A model generated the notes under the pieces. It did no database searches. It was not told the origin of the DNA and saw nothing but the letters and a program-made list of their open reading frames with translations. Both the position numbers and the translations under genes were made by a program. 64,000 bases of DNA, from contig WGOC01000036.1 of the NCBI GenBank assembly GCA_016124235.1, forward strand, positions 1 to 64,000, given 5' to 3'. This document shows, piece after piece, positions 19,227-29,019 of this stretch. Source of the DNA: a bacterium. Its GTDB lineage: Bacteria > Verrucomicrobiota > Verrucomicrobiia > Limisphaerales > RI-55. Each line of letters starts with the position of its first letter. Position 1 is the first letter of the stretch.

Positions 19227-20606
19227 ATGTCAGATATCGTCGTTCAAGTTCGCAATCTCTCGAAAAAATACCGCCTGGGAGTGCTCGGTACTGGCACGTT
19301 GCGACATGATCTGAATCGGTGGTGGCACCGCCTTCGTGGCAAGTCTGATCCCTACGAAAAAGTCGTGCCGGGCCTCGACCCGTCAGCCACCGGTCAGGAA
19401 CCCGGCAACGACGAGCAACCGGGTCCGCTCGGTCGGGACGCACACCTCCTGCCGGATTTGGCTGACGATGAAATGTGGGCACTTCGCGACGTTTCATTCG
19501 ACGTGAAACGGGGCGAGATTCTTGGTGTCGTTGGCCGCAACGGTGCCGGTAAAAGCACGCTGCTGAAAGTGCTGTCTCGGGTAACGGCTCCCACCGATGG
19601 CGAGGTCCGGGTGAAGGGTCGGATCGCCAGTCTGCTTGAAGTGGGTACGGGCTTCCATCCGGAGCTCACGGGTCGCGAGAATATCTTCCTGAACGGTGCG
19701 ATCCTGGGCATGACCAGGAACGAAATCAAACGCAAGCTCGACGAGATTGTGGCGTTCGCGGAAGTGGACCGATATCTCGACACGCCCGTGAAGCGATACA
19801 GCAGTGGCATGTACGTCCGGCTCGCCTTTGCCGTTGCCGCCCACCTGGAACCCGAAATCCTGATCGTGGATGAAGTCCTCGCCGTGGGGGACGCCGAGTT
19901 TCAAAAGAAATGCCTGGGCAAAATGAAGGACGTCGCCGGCCATGGCCGGACCATCCTTTTTGTCAGCCATAACATGGAGGCGGTTCGCAACTTGTGCACC
20001 CGGGGAATCTGGTTGGCCGGCGGGCAGTTGGTGGAAGAGGGCCCTGCGGAAAAGATTGTCGGCAGTTATTTCGGCACGACGGGGAGCCAAAGCTACTTGG
20101 TCCGCCCAAATCAGGCCCGTGGTTTTGCGATCGATGCCGTGAGACTCAAGAATCGCGATGGCCTGGAAACATCCCAATTCCAGCCTGGTGAAGAATTGAT
20201 CGTCGAAATCGCCTTTAATGCTCGGATTCGCTTGGAAAGACCATTTTTGACTTTGGGTGTCATGGGCGCCTTGGGCTCCTGTTTTACCGCCAATATGTTG
20301 CTCGACGGCTTGCGTCCGGAAGTCTTGGAGGGGGTGGGCGTGATCGTTTGCCGATTTATGTCCATTCCGCTGCTTCCTCAAATGTATGAGTTGAAACTGG
20401 GTATTCGCGAAAAAAACGGCGTCGACTCCATTGTGGATTATCAGGAAGTCGCTGGCTTTAGAGTAACCGGGGATCTTGCTCGATATGGCTTTAAAGGTGA
20501 ATTTCTGGATCGCGCTTCGCGCTATACCTCGGTCGTCGTACCGTACGAATGGCGACTGCCCGACGGCAGTGTGTCGCGCATCTCGCTGGCCGCGCCGGTG
20601 TCATGA
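19227..20606 (+). CDS. wzt: Polysaccharide ABC exporter, ATPase with C-terminal glycan-binding domain (Wzt-like)
   Basis: 459 residues. Walker A GRNGAGKST is at 103-111, the ABC signature YSSGM at 191-195 and Walker B ILIVDE at 211-216. After about residue 285 a beta-rich region (roughly 295-445) matches the Wzt C-terminal domain that recognises the capped polysaccharide end. Residues about 38-80 form an acidic, proline/glycine-rich insertion before the first nucleotide-binding strand; part of this is common in the family. It pairs with the permease immediately upstream. The presence of the C-terminal domain argues for an export-competent O-antigen-like polymer with a terminal modification. 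Confidence 0.92.
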   Translation: MSDIVVQVRNLSKKYRLGVLGTGTLRHDLNRWWHRLRGKSDPYEKVVPGLDPSATGQEPGNDEQPGPLGRDAHLLPDLADDEMWALRDVSFDVKRGEILGVVGRNGAGKSTLLKVLSRVTAPTDGEVRVKGRIASLLEVGTGFHPELTGRENIFLNGAILGMTRNEIKRKLDEIVAFAEVDRYLDTPVKRYSSGMYVRLAFAVAAHLEPEILIVDEVLAVGDAEFQKKCLGKMKDVAGHGRTILFVSHNMEAVRNLCTRGIWLAGGQLVEEGPAEKIVGSYFGTTGSQSYLVRPNQARGFAIDAVRLKNRDGLETSQFQPGEELIVEIAFNARIRLERPFLTLGVMGALGSCFTANMLLDGLRPEVLEGVGVIVCRFMSIPLLPQMYELKLGIREKNGVDSIVDYQEVAGFRVTGDLARYGFKGEFLDRASRYTSVVVPYEWRLPDGSVSRISLAAPVS

Positions 20607-20795
20607 GTCGTTGGTTTGCCTCGCAACCATTGGTGTTGCCGTTTTCGCGGACGTGATGAGCCGTTTCGATCCAGTCAAGTCAATCGCGACCACGAAAGTG
20701 AGTTGCATGGCATGCTCCGAGGCTGGTCGCAGCACTCGGCTCAGACTGGCGAACGCCTTTGGAGTTCTCAACTTCGGCCGGTCAAAAGTTCATCA

Positions 20796-22175
20796 ATGAT
20801 GACACCCAGTGGCCGGCATTTAAGGATCCTGTTGCTTACGCCGTATACCGGAGGAAATTTGGGTGACGCGGCAATTCAGGATGCTGCGATATACCATTTG
20901 CGGGACATTCTATTTAATCCATCGATCCGTTTGGTCACGCTTGCTCCCGGGGCTACCGACGAGCTGCATGGGGTACCGTCCTTACCCCTCACAAGCTCAG
21001 CCGAAGTCGCCTCCGTGGCTGCCCGCGGCCCGGCTCACAACCAAGCCCTCGCCGCACCCAATGCTGGTGAACCGTATGCCCGCAAAATCAACCGGACGCT
21101 CGGCCGGGTTCCCGGCCTCCGCTGGGTCAGCCGATTGGTGAAACGGCAGATTCACAAGTTCACCAACCTTTTGCGCCGGGCCGTGCGCGAATTCCGACAC
21201 CTCGTCCAAATTCGTTCGATTCTAAGGTCCACGGATCTCCTGGTGTTTTCTGGCGGCGGACAAATTGACGACTTTTGGGGCGGGGCATTTGGCCATCCTT
21301 ACACGCTGTTCAAATGGTCGTTCCTCGCAAAGATCACCAACACGCGGGTGGTCTTCCTGAGCGTTGGCGTTTGTTCATTGAAGTCCCGCCTCAGCCGTTG
21401 GTTTTCTTACCAAGCACTGAAGCGGGCCGCGTATCGCTCTTATCGCGACAAGGGTTCAAAGGAATTGCTCCGCCGCGCCGCCTTCACTGCGTCCGATCCG
21501 GTTCTTCCCGATCTGGCTTTTAGTCATCCTCGTGTGCTCGCCCATGCAAGGCGCGAAACGGAGTCAAATGCACCATCTGCAGTCGTGGGCATCAGCCCGA
21601 TTGCCTGCTTCGCCCCAAAGATTTGGCCGAATGAGAACCAGTTCGCTTACGACCGCTATTTGCAGGCGCTTTGCGATTTTGCAGTCAAGGTTCTGCAGGC
21701 CGGCCATTCTGTGGTCATTTTTACCAGTGCCGCGATGGATCAACCCACCGCGAAAGAGTTTTTCGGGAAGTTTCTTCAATTGGCAGGCGCCGACGCTTGG
21801 CGTGACCGTTTACGATTCGTGGCGCAGACCGGGTTGACGGATGCTTTGAATGAAATGGCGAAGCTGGACATCGTGGTGGCCAGCCGTCTCCATGGCGTGA
21901 TCCTGTCTCACGTTCTGGGCAAACCGGTGTTGGCAATCTCCTATGACCGCAAGGTCGACGCCCATATGCAGGCCATGGAATTGGATCGGTTCTGCGTTCA
22001 GTTTGACGACTTTACGGCCCCGCAAATCTGGGAGGTATTTTCATCCCTTCTCGCGGATTCTGCTGGGGTATCAGCTGCAGTTCGCGAAAAAGCGACGCTA
22101 TTTGGCCGCCAACTCGACGCTCAGTATCATCGTATAAAATGGCTCTTCGAGAACGCGGTATCGCCGGCGGAATGA
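20796..22175 (+). CDS. Polysaccharide pyruvyl transferase family protein (second copy)
   Basis: About 459 residues from ATG 20796. The opening ILLLTPYTGGNLGDAAIQDA is the family N-terminal signature, and VASRLHGVILSHVLGKPVLA near residue 357 contains the conserved R-x-H. The middle part has a DLLVFSGGGQIDDFWGG segment, also conserved. An open frame extends up to 20616 but that part overlaps no motif and follows the wzt stop closely, so I start at the ATG. It differs clearly from the copy at 6061, so the two may modify different sugars. Confidence 0.85.
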   Translation: MMTPSGRHLRILLLTPYTGGNLGDAAIQDAAIYHLRDILFNPSIRLVTLAPGATDELHGVPSLPLTSSAEVASVAARGPAHNQALAAPNAGEPYARKINRTLGRVPGLRWVSRLVKRQIHKFTNLLRRAVREFRHLVQIRSILRSTDLLVFSGGGQIDDFWGGAFGHPYTLFKWSFLAKITNTRVVFLSVGVCSLKSRLSRWFSYQALKRAAYRSYRDKGSKELLRRAAFTASDPVLPDLAFSHPRVLAHARRETESNAPSAVVGISPIACFAPKIWPNENQFAYDRYLQALCDFAVKVLQAGHSVVIFTSAAMDQPTAKEFFGKFLQLAGADAWRDRLRFVAQTGLTDALNEMAKLDIVVASRLHGVILSHVLGKPVLAISYDRKVDAHMQAMELDRFCVQFDDFTAPQIWEVFSSLLADSAGVSAAVREKATLFGRQLDAQYHRIKWLFENAVSPAE

Positions 22176-22892
22176 ATGATTCCTTCATCCCCGTGCTCGA
22201 TCTTGCCGAACGTAATCGCGTGGAATCGCACTGCCTTTTCGACACCCGATTTCGTTGGTCAGGTCGGGTACCATGGCATGGAAGTGGCCGCGAAGCGGCA
22301 TCTTCGCTCAACCGCGATGCCACCGTGCGTTGGACTTAGCCGGAACCGTTTGGTGGAATTGGGGAGCGCACGCGTCCCGCGTGTTGCCGGCGCCGTCCCG
22401 GCGACGGTTTTTGGTTGCTCTGTGTTTGATCACCAGATGGATCTTTCTTCTGGGATCCTTGAATGTGCTCGGCGAGACACCAAACACGGCACGCCTCCCG
22501 CGTGCGCTCCCGGTCGACTGCATCAGTCCGGCTTCGGCGACTGGTTGACTGGCGCTACTTTTCGCGTTCGAATATCACAACAGCCACCCGGGTTGAGCAT
22601 GTTCCACCGAAGTTCAACACTGATCAATATCCGCTTCACCTCCGCGATTGCGGTCGATTCTCGGCGGTTGCGATGCGCGCAACAGGGTGTGGCAAGTGAG
22701 GCATCGCCGAGTTAAACGGAGTGACCAGACTCTCAACAAATGGTAATGCTTGGTGGCCTAATTCTTTGCGGGGCAGGTAGTAATCGGTTTCTCCTTCCGA
22801 CTCGGCGCTTCTATTGATACTATTCGAAACTGAATCGTCTGCCTATGTTCATGCCTGCTACCACTGTTACCCCCCGGACGACTCGTTCGCCG
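22176..22892 (+). other. Non-coding gap with three triloop hairpins
   Basis: I see no credible gene in these 717 bp. A composite hairpin module lies at 22368-22407: arm GCACGCG, loop TCC, arm CGCGTGT, then a second hairpin of nine positions with one mismatch and loop TCC (about 22387-22407). A third, similar hairpin is at 22489-22505 (arms GCACGC and GCGTGC). The first matches copies near 24807, 41369 and 52318. A 179-residue open frame from 22176 runs through these hairpins and looks spurious. Confidence 0.6.
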
Positions 22893-24773
22893 ATGAAATT
22901 GAGAAACCATTGCATTCAAAGTCTCACCCTAATCGTGGGATATTTTGGAGTTCAAATTCGCTGGATCGTGTTCGTTTTGATGCTGTGTGGCCTCGGTCCG
23001 GTGTTTGCCGGCCCTGCTTTGCCGCTGAAAGCATCAAATGACGCTCACTACTTGGTTGATCAGAATGGCGCACCAGTCCTGTTGCAAATCGATTCACCGT
23101 GGTCTTTGTTTGTGGCGTTGACTGACGAGGAGGTCGATCAGTACTTGGACAATCGGAAAGCGAAGGGTTTCAATGTCTTGATCGCCAATCTCGTCGAACA
23201 CCTGTTCGGCGGTGCGGACAACACGTTCGGCGCACCAACCAACCGCTACGGCGATGCGCCATTTACCACCCCGGGTGATTTTTCGACACCGAACGAGAAA
23301 TACTTCCAGCACGCCGATTGGGTGATCGACCGGGCCGCCGCTAAGGGCTTCGTCCTGTTGCTAAATCCATGTTACCTGGGCTACCCCAACGAGTCCGAAG
23401 GTTGGTACAACGAAGTCATGGCCACGACCATCGCTGCCTGTGCGGACTACGGGCGTTTCATCGGAAACCGCTATCGCTCCCGAACGAATATCGTGTGGAC
23501 GATGTGTGGTGACCGAAACCCGGGTGACGCTCTCTCCCGGGTCGATGCGATGGCCGGAGGGATTTCGGAATTCGTGCCCAACAATCTGTTTACCGCCCAC
23601 TGTATACGAACTTATTCGTCAATTTCACAATTCTCATCTTCTCCCTGGTTGTCGTTGAACTCCATTTATCCAAGACCCGATACGCTTGTTTCTGAATGTT
23701 TGGCTGGCTACGCCGAGTCGCCATCGATGCCGGCGATAATGGTTGAAGCGTGGTATGAAAACGAACACGCCATGACCGATCAGGGGCTGCGGGCCCAAGC
23801 TTATCAGGCGCTTCTTTCCGGAATGTGCGGCCAGGCATTCGGAAATACGCCCTTGTGGGCGTTCGATCTCGGTTGGCAACAGGCACTCGATAGCAACGCC
23901 GGCCAGCAAATGAAATATGCGAGTGATTTGCTGCTTTCGCGGCGGTGGAATCGGCTCAAACCTGACGTCGATCACTCAGTGGTTCCGTCTGGATATGCTA
24001 GCGGCACGAACTATTTGTCCTCGGCTCGGACCAGCGATGGTGACACGGTAATTGCCTACAGTCCTTCGGGCGCGACGATTAAAATTGAAATGAGCTCCTT
24101 GAGTGGCGCCGACGCCCGCGCTTGGTGGTATGATGTTCGGACCGGGGTCGCCACCCTGATTGGGAACTTCCCCGTGGCCGCCGGAGTCGTTGCCTTCGAT
24201 CCGCCGTCGTCGGAAGATTGGACGCTGGTGCTGGACCGTGCCGATGCCGGATTTGTAACTCCTGGTGCGACGGTACCGCCCGTCGCCTTGGATGGGCCGG
24301 ACGCAATGAACTTGGGCCTCGGCCTCGCCGTCAGCCAGCAGCTCTCGGCCACCGGTGGTTTTGGCAATTACCAGTGGTCCCTGGCCCCCGACTCAGCGCC
24401 CCTCCCCGACGGGCTGACCCTTTCCCCTTCCGGGTTGCTCGCCGGCACCGTGCCCATCGTCGGTGACTACACCGTAAAATTAATGGTTTTCGACGGCACC
24501 ACGTCTCCCGCCACCAGGACAATAACGCTTTCCGTCGTTCCGGCCGTGGCGGACCTCACGGTGGCTCCCCAAACACCGGAAGAACTATCGCAGTTGGGTT
24601 TCCATTTTCATTTTACCAGCAACGTGCCGGGCTCCTTTCGGATCGATCTATCCACCGGGTTCGGACCTTGGTTGGAATTGACCAATTTTCTATTTGAAAG
24701 TGGCACCGTTGATATCGTCGACACGAATCCCGTTGCGCCGGTCACTCGAATTTATCGCGCTGTTTCTCAATAA
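22893..24773 (+). CDS. Secreted glycoside hydrolase-like protein (DUF4038/apiosidase type) with Ig-like domain
   Basis: 626 residues from ATG 22893, with an N-terminal hydrophobic segment (about 22-39) ending VFAG that looks like a long signal peptide. The core begins YLVDQNGAPVLLQIDSPW, the typical opening of DUF4038 TIM-barrel hydrolases, and continues with VIDRAAAKGFVLLLNPCYLG and a NIVWTMCGDRNP strand. MVEAWYENE near residue 295 may hold a catalytic glutamate. A putative Ig domain (about 485-570) reads GLTLSPSGLLAGTVPIVGDY, and a short C-terminal segment follows. It probably cleaves a cell-surface or environmental glycan. An upstream ATG at 22845 would precede the signal peptide. Confidence 0.8.
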   Translation: MKLRNHCIQSLTLIVGYFGVQIRWIVFVLMLCGLGPVFAGPALPLKASNDAHYLVDQNGAPVLLQIDSPWSLFVALTDEEVDQYLDNRKAKGFNVLIANLVEHLFGGADNTFGAPTNRYGDAPFTTPGDFSTPNEKYFQHADWVIDRAAAKGFVLLLNPCYLGYPNESEGWYNEVMATTIAACADYGRFIGNRYRSRTNIVWTMCGDRNPGDALSRVDAMAGGISEFVPNNLFTAHCIRTYSSISQFSSSPWLSLNSIYPRPDTLVSECLAGYAESPSMPAIMVEAWYENEHAMTDQGLRAQAYQALLSGMCGQAFGNTPLWAFDLGWQQALDSNAGQQMKYASDLLLSRRWNRLKPDVDHSVVPSGYASGTNYLSSARTSDGDTVIAYSPSGATIKIEMSSLSGADARAWWYDVRTGVATLIGNFPVAAGVVAFDPPSSEDWTLVLDRADAGFVTPGATVPPVALDGPDAMNLGLGLAVSQQLSATGGFGNYQWSLAPDSAPLPDGLTLSPSGLLAGTVPIVGDYTVKLMVFDGTTSPATRTITLSVVPAVADLTVAPQTPEELSQLGFHFHFTSNVPGSFRIDLSTGFGPWLELTNFLFESGTVDIVDTNPVAPVTRIYRAVSQ

Positions 24774-25125
24774 CGGCACCGGACTCGCGTCTTGACCCCG
24801 GGGAGCGCACTCGTCCCGAGTGCCCCAGCTGGCGTCTCGCCAGCTGGTACATTCCGCACTCCGCTTTCAGCTTTCAGCCCTTGGAGGCCTTTCGGCGCTG
24901 ACCCATTTCAGCTTTCAGCTCTCTGCTTTCCGCTTTTGAAAGATCCGCGTCCATCAGCGGTTAAATGATCCTGCCTTGTTTGTTCTGAACACTGAACACT
25001 GATCACTTGTTTACTGACCATTGTCATCCGCCATCCGTCCCCAGGTTTTGGATCAGCGGTCTCTCAACTCGGCGTCCTTATTGCTCTCTCGATTTTAGCG
25101 ATTTCTTGCCCGGTTTCATTTCCTT
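24774..25125 (+). repeat. Intergenic repeat mosaic, first of the dense series
   Basis: Contains the composite hairpin at 24807-24847: arms GCACTCG/CGAGTGC with loop TCC, then arms CCAGCTGGCG/CGCCAGCTGG with loop TCT. Degenerate heptamers of the CAGCTTT and CTGAACA types follow. A GGAGGCCTTTCGGCGCTGAC phrase recurs near 37766. The 'ATCAGCGGTTAAAT' phrase near 24955 is found in most later gaps. No gene is seen. Confidence 0.85.
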
Positions 25126-26055
25126 ATGAATGCTGTCTATTTTGACCCGCGTGCCTCCGATGCCGAACGCCGCCGCCTGTTGTTTCAGGGGCATTTGCTC
25201 AAGTTTTCCCCGACTAAGGCTTCCCTGGAGCTTTGCCAGTTTGCGCGGCAACTTTCTGAGGAGGCCTTTGCCCCGCATGATCCGTTACGGGCCCAGTATG
25301 AGATGTCGCCCGCCGAATATTCGGCGATTCTCGCCAAGCTCAAACCGGCCTTTATCCATCACCCCCGGTGCAAGGAGTTGATCCGTGACCTGTTCGTCGA
25401 GTTGAATTGCGATCTCGATCTCACCTTCTTCGACGTGCCGCGGCTGCGGACCTCAACGAGCGATAACTACCTCACGTCTGGACTGGCCTACGCCTTTCAT
25501 CCGCACCGCGATACCTGGTATTCCGCTCCGCACTGTCAGATCAACTGGTGGTTGCCCGTCTACGATGTGGTTCCCGAAAACTGCCTGGCCTTCCACCCTC
25601 CCTACTGGAACAAGCCCATCAAGAACGGTTCCCGGGATTATGATTACTATCGATGGAACAGGGAAAGTCGGGCCGCGGCCGCCACTCAGGTCGGCAAGGA
25701 CACCCGCAAACAACCGGGCCCGGAGGAATCGATCGATCTGGACCCGCAACTGCGGTTGGTCGGCGAGGTCGGCAGTATCATCCTGTTCTCCGCTGCGCAT
25801 CTGCATTCTTCAGTACCTAACACCTCGGGCTACACCCGATTTAGCATCGATTTTCGAACCGTCCACGGGGACGACGTCCGTGATTGTGTGGGCGCCCACA
25901 ACATCGATTCCGCCTGCACCGGAACTAACTTGCGGGATTTCCTCCGCGGCTCGGACTTCTCCCGGCTTCCGGAAGAGTGGGTGCAGCCCTACGACACGAC
26001 ACCGCCTCCGGAGGACGCGGTCTTGGTTTATCAACCAACCACCACTGCTAAATAG
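25126..26055 (+). CDS. Fe(II)/2-oxoglutarate-dependent oxygenase-like protein
   Basis: 309 residues. H-R-D at 127-129 within AYAFHPHRDTWYSAP gives the H-x-D iron ligands. A later SAAHLHSSVPNT (H225 or H227) supplies the distal histidine, and arginines in TRFSIDFRTV (238, 244) could bind 2-oxoglutarate. The overall pattern resembles phytanoyl-CoA dioxygenase-like enzymes. In a polysaccharide locus it could hydroxylate or oxidise a sugar or a lipid intermediate, but the substrate is not indicated. It has repeat mosaics on both sides, so it may be transcribed separately. Confidence 0.75.
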   Translation: MNAVYFDPRASDAERRRLLFQGHLLKFSPTKASLELCQFARQLSEEAFAPHDPLRAQYEMSPAEYSAILAKLKPAFIHHPRCKELIRDLFVELNCDLDLTFFDVPRLRTSTSDNYLTSGLAYAFHPHRDTWYSAPHCQINWWLPVYDVVPENCLAFHPPYWNKPIKNGSRDYDYYRWNRESRAAAATQVGKDTRKQPGPEESIDLDPQLRLVGEVGSIILFSAAHLHSSVPNTSGYTRFSIDFRTVHGDDVRDCVGAHNIDSACTGTNLRDFLRGSDFSRLPEEWVQPYDTTPPPEDAVLVYQPTTTAK

Positions 26056-26530
26056 CGCGTCCTCGCTCGCCTCCTGGCTCCGGGGGCACATTCCGCACTC
26101 CGCGTTTTGTGCTCCGCGATTGGAATGGTGGGGCGGGCACTCCGTGCGCGCCTTTGGTTGACTGCTCGGGCGGGACCGCATGTTACGGTCCCTATATTCA
26201 ATCAGCGTAAATCAGCGCAAATCAGCGGTTAAATGATCCTGCCTTGTTTGTTCTGAACACTGAAAACTGATCACTACTCGATGATTCCGCATTCCGCGTT
26301 TCGCACTCCGCGGTCACAAAAATGGTAGGGCGAAGCTCCTGCTGAGCCATCGACATTCGATTCAGTATTCTGGCTCCTAACTCCCGACTCCCAGCTTCTA
26401 GCTTCTAGCGCCCGTCAGCCACTCTGCTTCATCTGAACACTGAACACTTAACACCGAAAACTGATTACTGATTACTGTTTCCCTGGCCACTCGGCACTCA
26501 TCACGAACCACCGTTTACCGCCGCCGATAA
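26056..26530 (+). repeat. Intergenic repeat mosaic
   Basis: A GGCGGGCAC/GTGCGCGCC hairpin with TCC loop (one mismatch) is at about 26132-26152. A degenerate GGACCGCA hairpin is at 26171-26189. The remainder is CTGAACA, CTGATTA, TTCCGCA and CTCCTGA type heptamers and a 'GGGCGAAGCTCCTGCTGAGCC'-like phrase split here for length near 26330-26349. No gene is seen. Confidence 0.8.
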
Positions 26531-27838
26531 ATGAATTTTGAGCTCTCAAATGATCTGAATTCCCGGCTCAGCCACCGGATCCCGGGTGGCGGTCATACGT
26601 ACGCCAAGGGTGCCGATCAGTTTCCCGCGGGCATGGCACCGGTCATCGTCCGCGGCGCCGGTTCGCACGTTTGGGATGCCGACGGTAATGAATTCATCGA
26701 GTATGGCTCCGGCTTGCGTGCCGTCACGCTGGGGCATGCGTTTGCCCCGGTGCTCGAGGCGGTGCGCGCACAATTGCCTTTTGGCTCCAATTTCATTCGC
26801 CCGGCCCGCATCGAGCTCACCTGCGCCGAGCTGTTTCTTGACCTCGTTACCGGTGTGGAAATGGTCAAGTTTTGCAAGGACGGCTCGGACGCCACTTCGG
26901 GTGCGGTCCGTCTCGCCCGGGCTGCGACCGGTCGCGATCTGGTGGCGATCTGCGGCGATCAACCGTTCTTTTCGGTCGACGACTGGTTCATTGGGACGAC
27001 GCCAATGTCGGCTGGTATCCCCAAGGTCATCAGCGACCTCACCCTGAAGTTTCACTACAACGATCTTGCCAGCCTGGCGGATCTCTTTGATTCGCACCCC
27101 GGCCAGATAGCCGCCGTGATGATGGAAGCGGAAAAGGAAAAGCCCCCGGTCGACGGTTTTCTCGCCGGGGTGCGCGATTTATGCAATCGCCAGGGTGCGG
27201 TCTTGATTCTCGACGAAATGATTACGGGCTTTCGCTGGCATAACGGCGGGGCTCAGGCCTTTCATCAGCTCCGGCCCGATCTCTCCTGTTTCGGCAAGGC
27301 ACTGGCCAACGGCTTTTCCGTATCCGCCCTCGCCGGGCGTCGCGATCTCATGCGGCTCGGTGGGCTCGACCACGATCAGGAGCGGGTGTTTCTCCTGTCC
27401 ACCACCCATGGCGGCGAAACCCATGCCTTGGCCGCCGCCATCGCCACGATGCAGGTTTATCAGCGCGAACCGGTCATTGAAACACTGTGGCGCCTGGGTG
27501 AACGTTTGGCCTCGGGAATCCGGGCCGCCGCGCACCGGGAAGGTGTTGCCGAAAAGGTTCCCATCTTGGGCCGACCCTGCTGTTTGGTTTTTGGTTCCCG
27601 TGATAAGCACGGTGAACCATCACAACCGTTTCGCACTTTGCTGCTTCAGGAATTGATGAAACGCGGTGTCCTCGCCTCGTCGTTGGTGGTGGGTTACTCG
27701 CACACCGAAGCCGATATCGATCGCACCATCGAAGCCTTTGCCGAGGCGTTTGTTATTTATCGCCGCGCCTTGGAGGATGGCGTTGATCAATACTTGGAAG
27801 GGCGCCCCGTCAAGCCCGTCTTCCGTCGCTACGCCTGA
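26531..27838 (+). CDS. Class III PLP aminotransferase, glutamate-1-semialdehyde aminomutase type
   Basis: A 435-residue fold-type I PLP enzyme. LILDEMITGFR carries the PLP-ring aspartate (D228), and CFGKALANG holds the Schiff-base lysine K256. The N-terminal part reads SHRIPGGGHTYAKGADQFP, as in GSA aminomutases. The true housekeeping HemL has a defined gating loop that I cannot confirm here, and the setting next to an SDR, RmlC and cytidylyltransferase suggests action on a keto-sugar or a side-chain instead. Repeat mosaics flank it. Confidence 0.8.
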   Translation: MNFELSNDLNSRLSHRIPGGGHTYAKGADQFPAGMAPVIVRGAGSHVWDADGNEFIEYGSGLRAVTLGHAFAPVLEAVRAQLPFGSNFIRPARIELTCAELFLDLVTGVEMVKFCKDGSDATSGAVRLARAATGRDLVAICGDQPFFSVDDWFIGTTPMSAGIPKVISDLTLKFHYNDLASLADLFDSHPGQIAAVMMEAEKEKPPVDGFLAGVRDLCNRQGAVLILDEMITGFRWHNGGAQAFHQLRPDLSCFGKALANGFSVSALAGRRDLMRLGGLDHDQERVFLLSTTHGGETHALAAAIATMQVYQREPVIETLWRLGERLASGIRAAAHREGVAEKVPILGRPCCLVFGSRDKHGEPSQPFRTLLLQELMKRGVLASSLVVGYSHTEADIDRTIEAFAEAFVIYRRALEDGVDQYLEGRPVKPVFRRYA

Positions 27839-27990
27839 TGATCCTGGTGATCGCTCATCAGCAGTTCGCGACCTCCGTCATCTGTCGTCCGTCATCTGTC
27901 ATCCGGCGCTCTGCTTCATCTGAACACTGAACACCGAAAACTGATCACTGATCACTGATTACTGATTTTCCGTTCTCATTTCTTTCTTTC
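27839..27990 (+). repeat. Short repeat mosaic
   Basis: Heptamer-type repeats only (CATCTGT, CTGAACA, CTGATCA, CTGATTA families) between the aminotransferase and the epimerase. They run to about 27967, leaving some 20 bp before the start codon. Confidence 0.75.
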
Positions 27991-29019
27991 ATGAAAATCC
28001 TCGTTACGGGTGGTGGTGGCTATCTCGGGTCCGTCTTTTGCCGGTTGGCATGGTCGGCAGGATTCGATGTCGTCAATCTCGACACTGGCTTCTATCGCGA
28101 CGGCTGGATGCGTCTCGCTTCCTGGTCTGAACCTCCCCTGCACGATCAGGATGTTCGCCGTGTCGAGGAATCGACTTTGCGCGGTTACGACGCCGTCGTC
28201 CACATGGGCGAGTTGTCAAATGATCCGGTCTGCAACCTCGATCCGGTGGTAACCGCCGAAATTAATCATCACGCATCAGTTCGCTTGGCCGGACTGGCGC
28301 GCCGCGCGGGCGTGAAACGTTTTGTCTACATGTCATCGGCCAGCATCTATGGGGCGGCCGCCGATCAAGTGGTGGATGAATCAACACCCATCCAACCCCT
28401 GACCCCTTACGGCCATTGCAAGGCCAGCTCGGAACGCGATATCTCCGCTCTCGCGACCGATGATTTTTCGCCGACCTTTCTGCGCAATTCCACGGCCTAC
28501 GGCGCCTCGCCCCGCATGCGTTTCGACATTGTTTTGAACAATTTGTGCGGTCTGGCTCACACCACGCGTGAGATACGCATGACGAGTGATGGATCGCCGT
28601 GGCGTCCCCTGGTCCATGCCGAGGATATCGCCCGCGCCATCTGCGAAGTGCTTCGGGCGCCGCGCGAGGCGATTCACAACGAGATCTTCAATGTCGGTGA
28701 CGACGAACAGAATTACCGCGTGCGGGAGATTGCTGAAACCGTGGCCGCGGTCTTTCCTGGGTGCGGACTCCAGTTCGGTCCACCCGGAACCGACAAGCTC
28801 AGTTACCGCGCCTCGTTTGCGAAGATTCATCGTCACTTGCCCGGATTCAAATGCCGTTGGAATTTACGCCGCGGGGCCGAACAACTGCGCGACTTTTATC
28901 AGCGGATCCAACTCACACCGGAAATGTTTCGCGCCCGTGCCCATACCCGCGCCCGGCAGATTGAGTACCTCCGCACGACCGGACAGATCGACGAACACTA
29001 TTTTTGGGTCGACCAATAA
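27991..29019 (+). CDS. NAD(P)-dependent epimerase/dehydratase (extended SDR)
   Basis: 342 residues. ILVTGGGGYLGS is the Rossmann glycine motif, and YGHCK (near 136-140) matches the catalytic Y-x-x-x-K, with VYMSSASIYG supplying the serine. A C-terminal region after residue 250 carries substrate contacts typical of nucleotide-sugar SDRs. It could supply a 4,6-dehydration or an epimerisation. The tail RQIEYLRTTGQIDEHYFW is unusual but seen in some NDP-sugar epimerases. It is followed by the longest repeat mosaic with a tandem duplication. Confidence 0.85.
   Translation: MKILVTGGGGYLGSVFCRLAWSAGFDVVNLDTGFYRDGWMRLASWSEPPLHDQDVRRVEESTLRGYDAVVHMGELSNDPVCNLDPVVTAEINHHASVRLAGLARRAGVKRFVYMSSASIYGAAADQVVDESTPIQPLTPYGHCKASSERDISALATDDFSPTFLRNSTAYGASPRMRFDIVLNNLCGLAHTTREIRMTSDGSPWRPLVHAEDIARAICEVLRAPREAIHNEIFNVGDDEQNYRVREIAETVAAVFPGCGLQFGPPGTDKLSYRASFAKIHRHLPGFKCRWNLRRGAEQLRDFYQRIQLTPEMFRARAHTRARQIEYLRTTGQIDEHYFWVDQ

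Noticed and set aside
22176-22715. 179-codon frame after the second pyruvyltransferase-like gene
   Set aside because: Runs through the hairpin modules; composition unlike neighbouring proteins.
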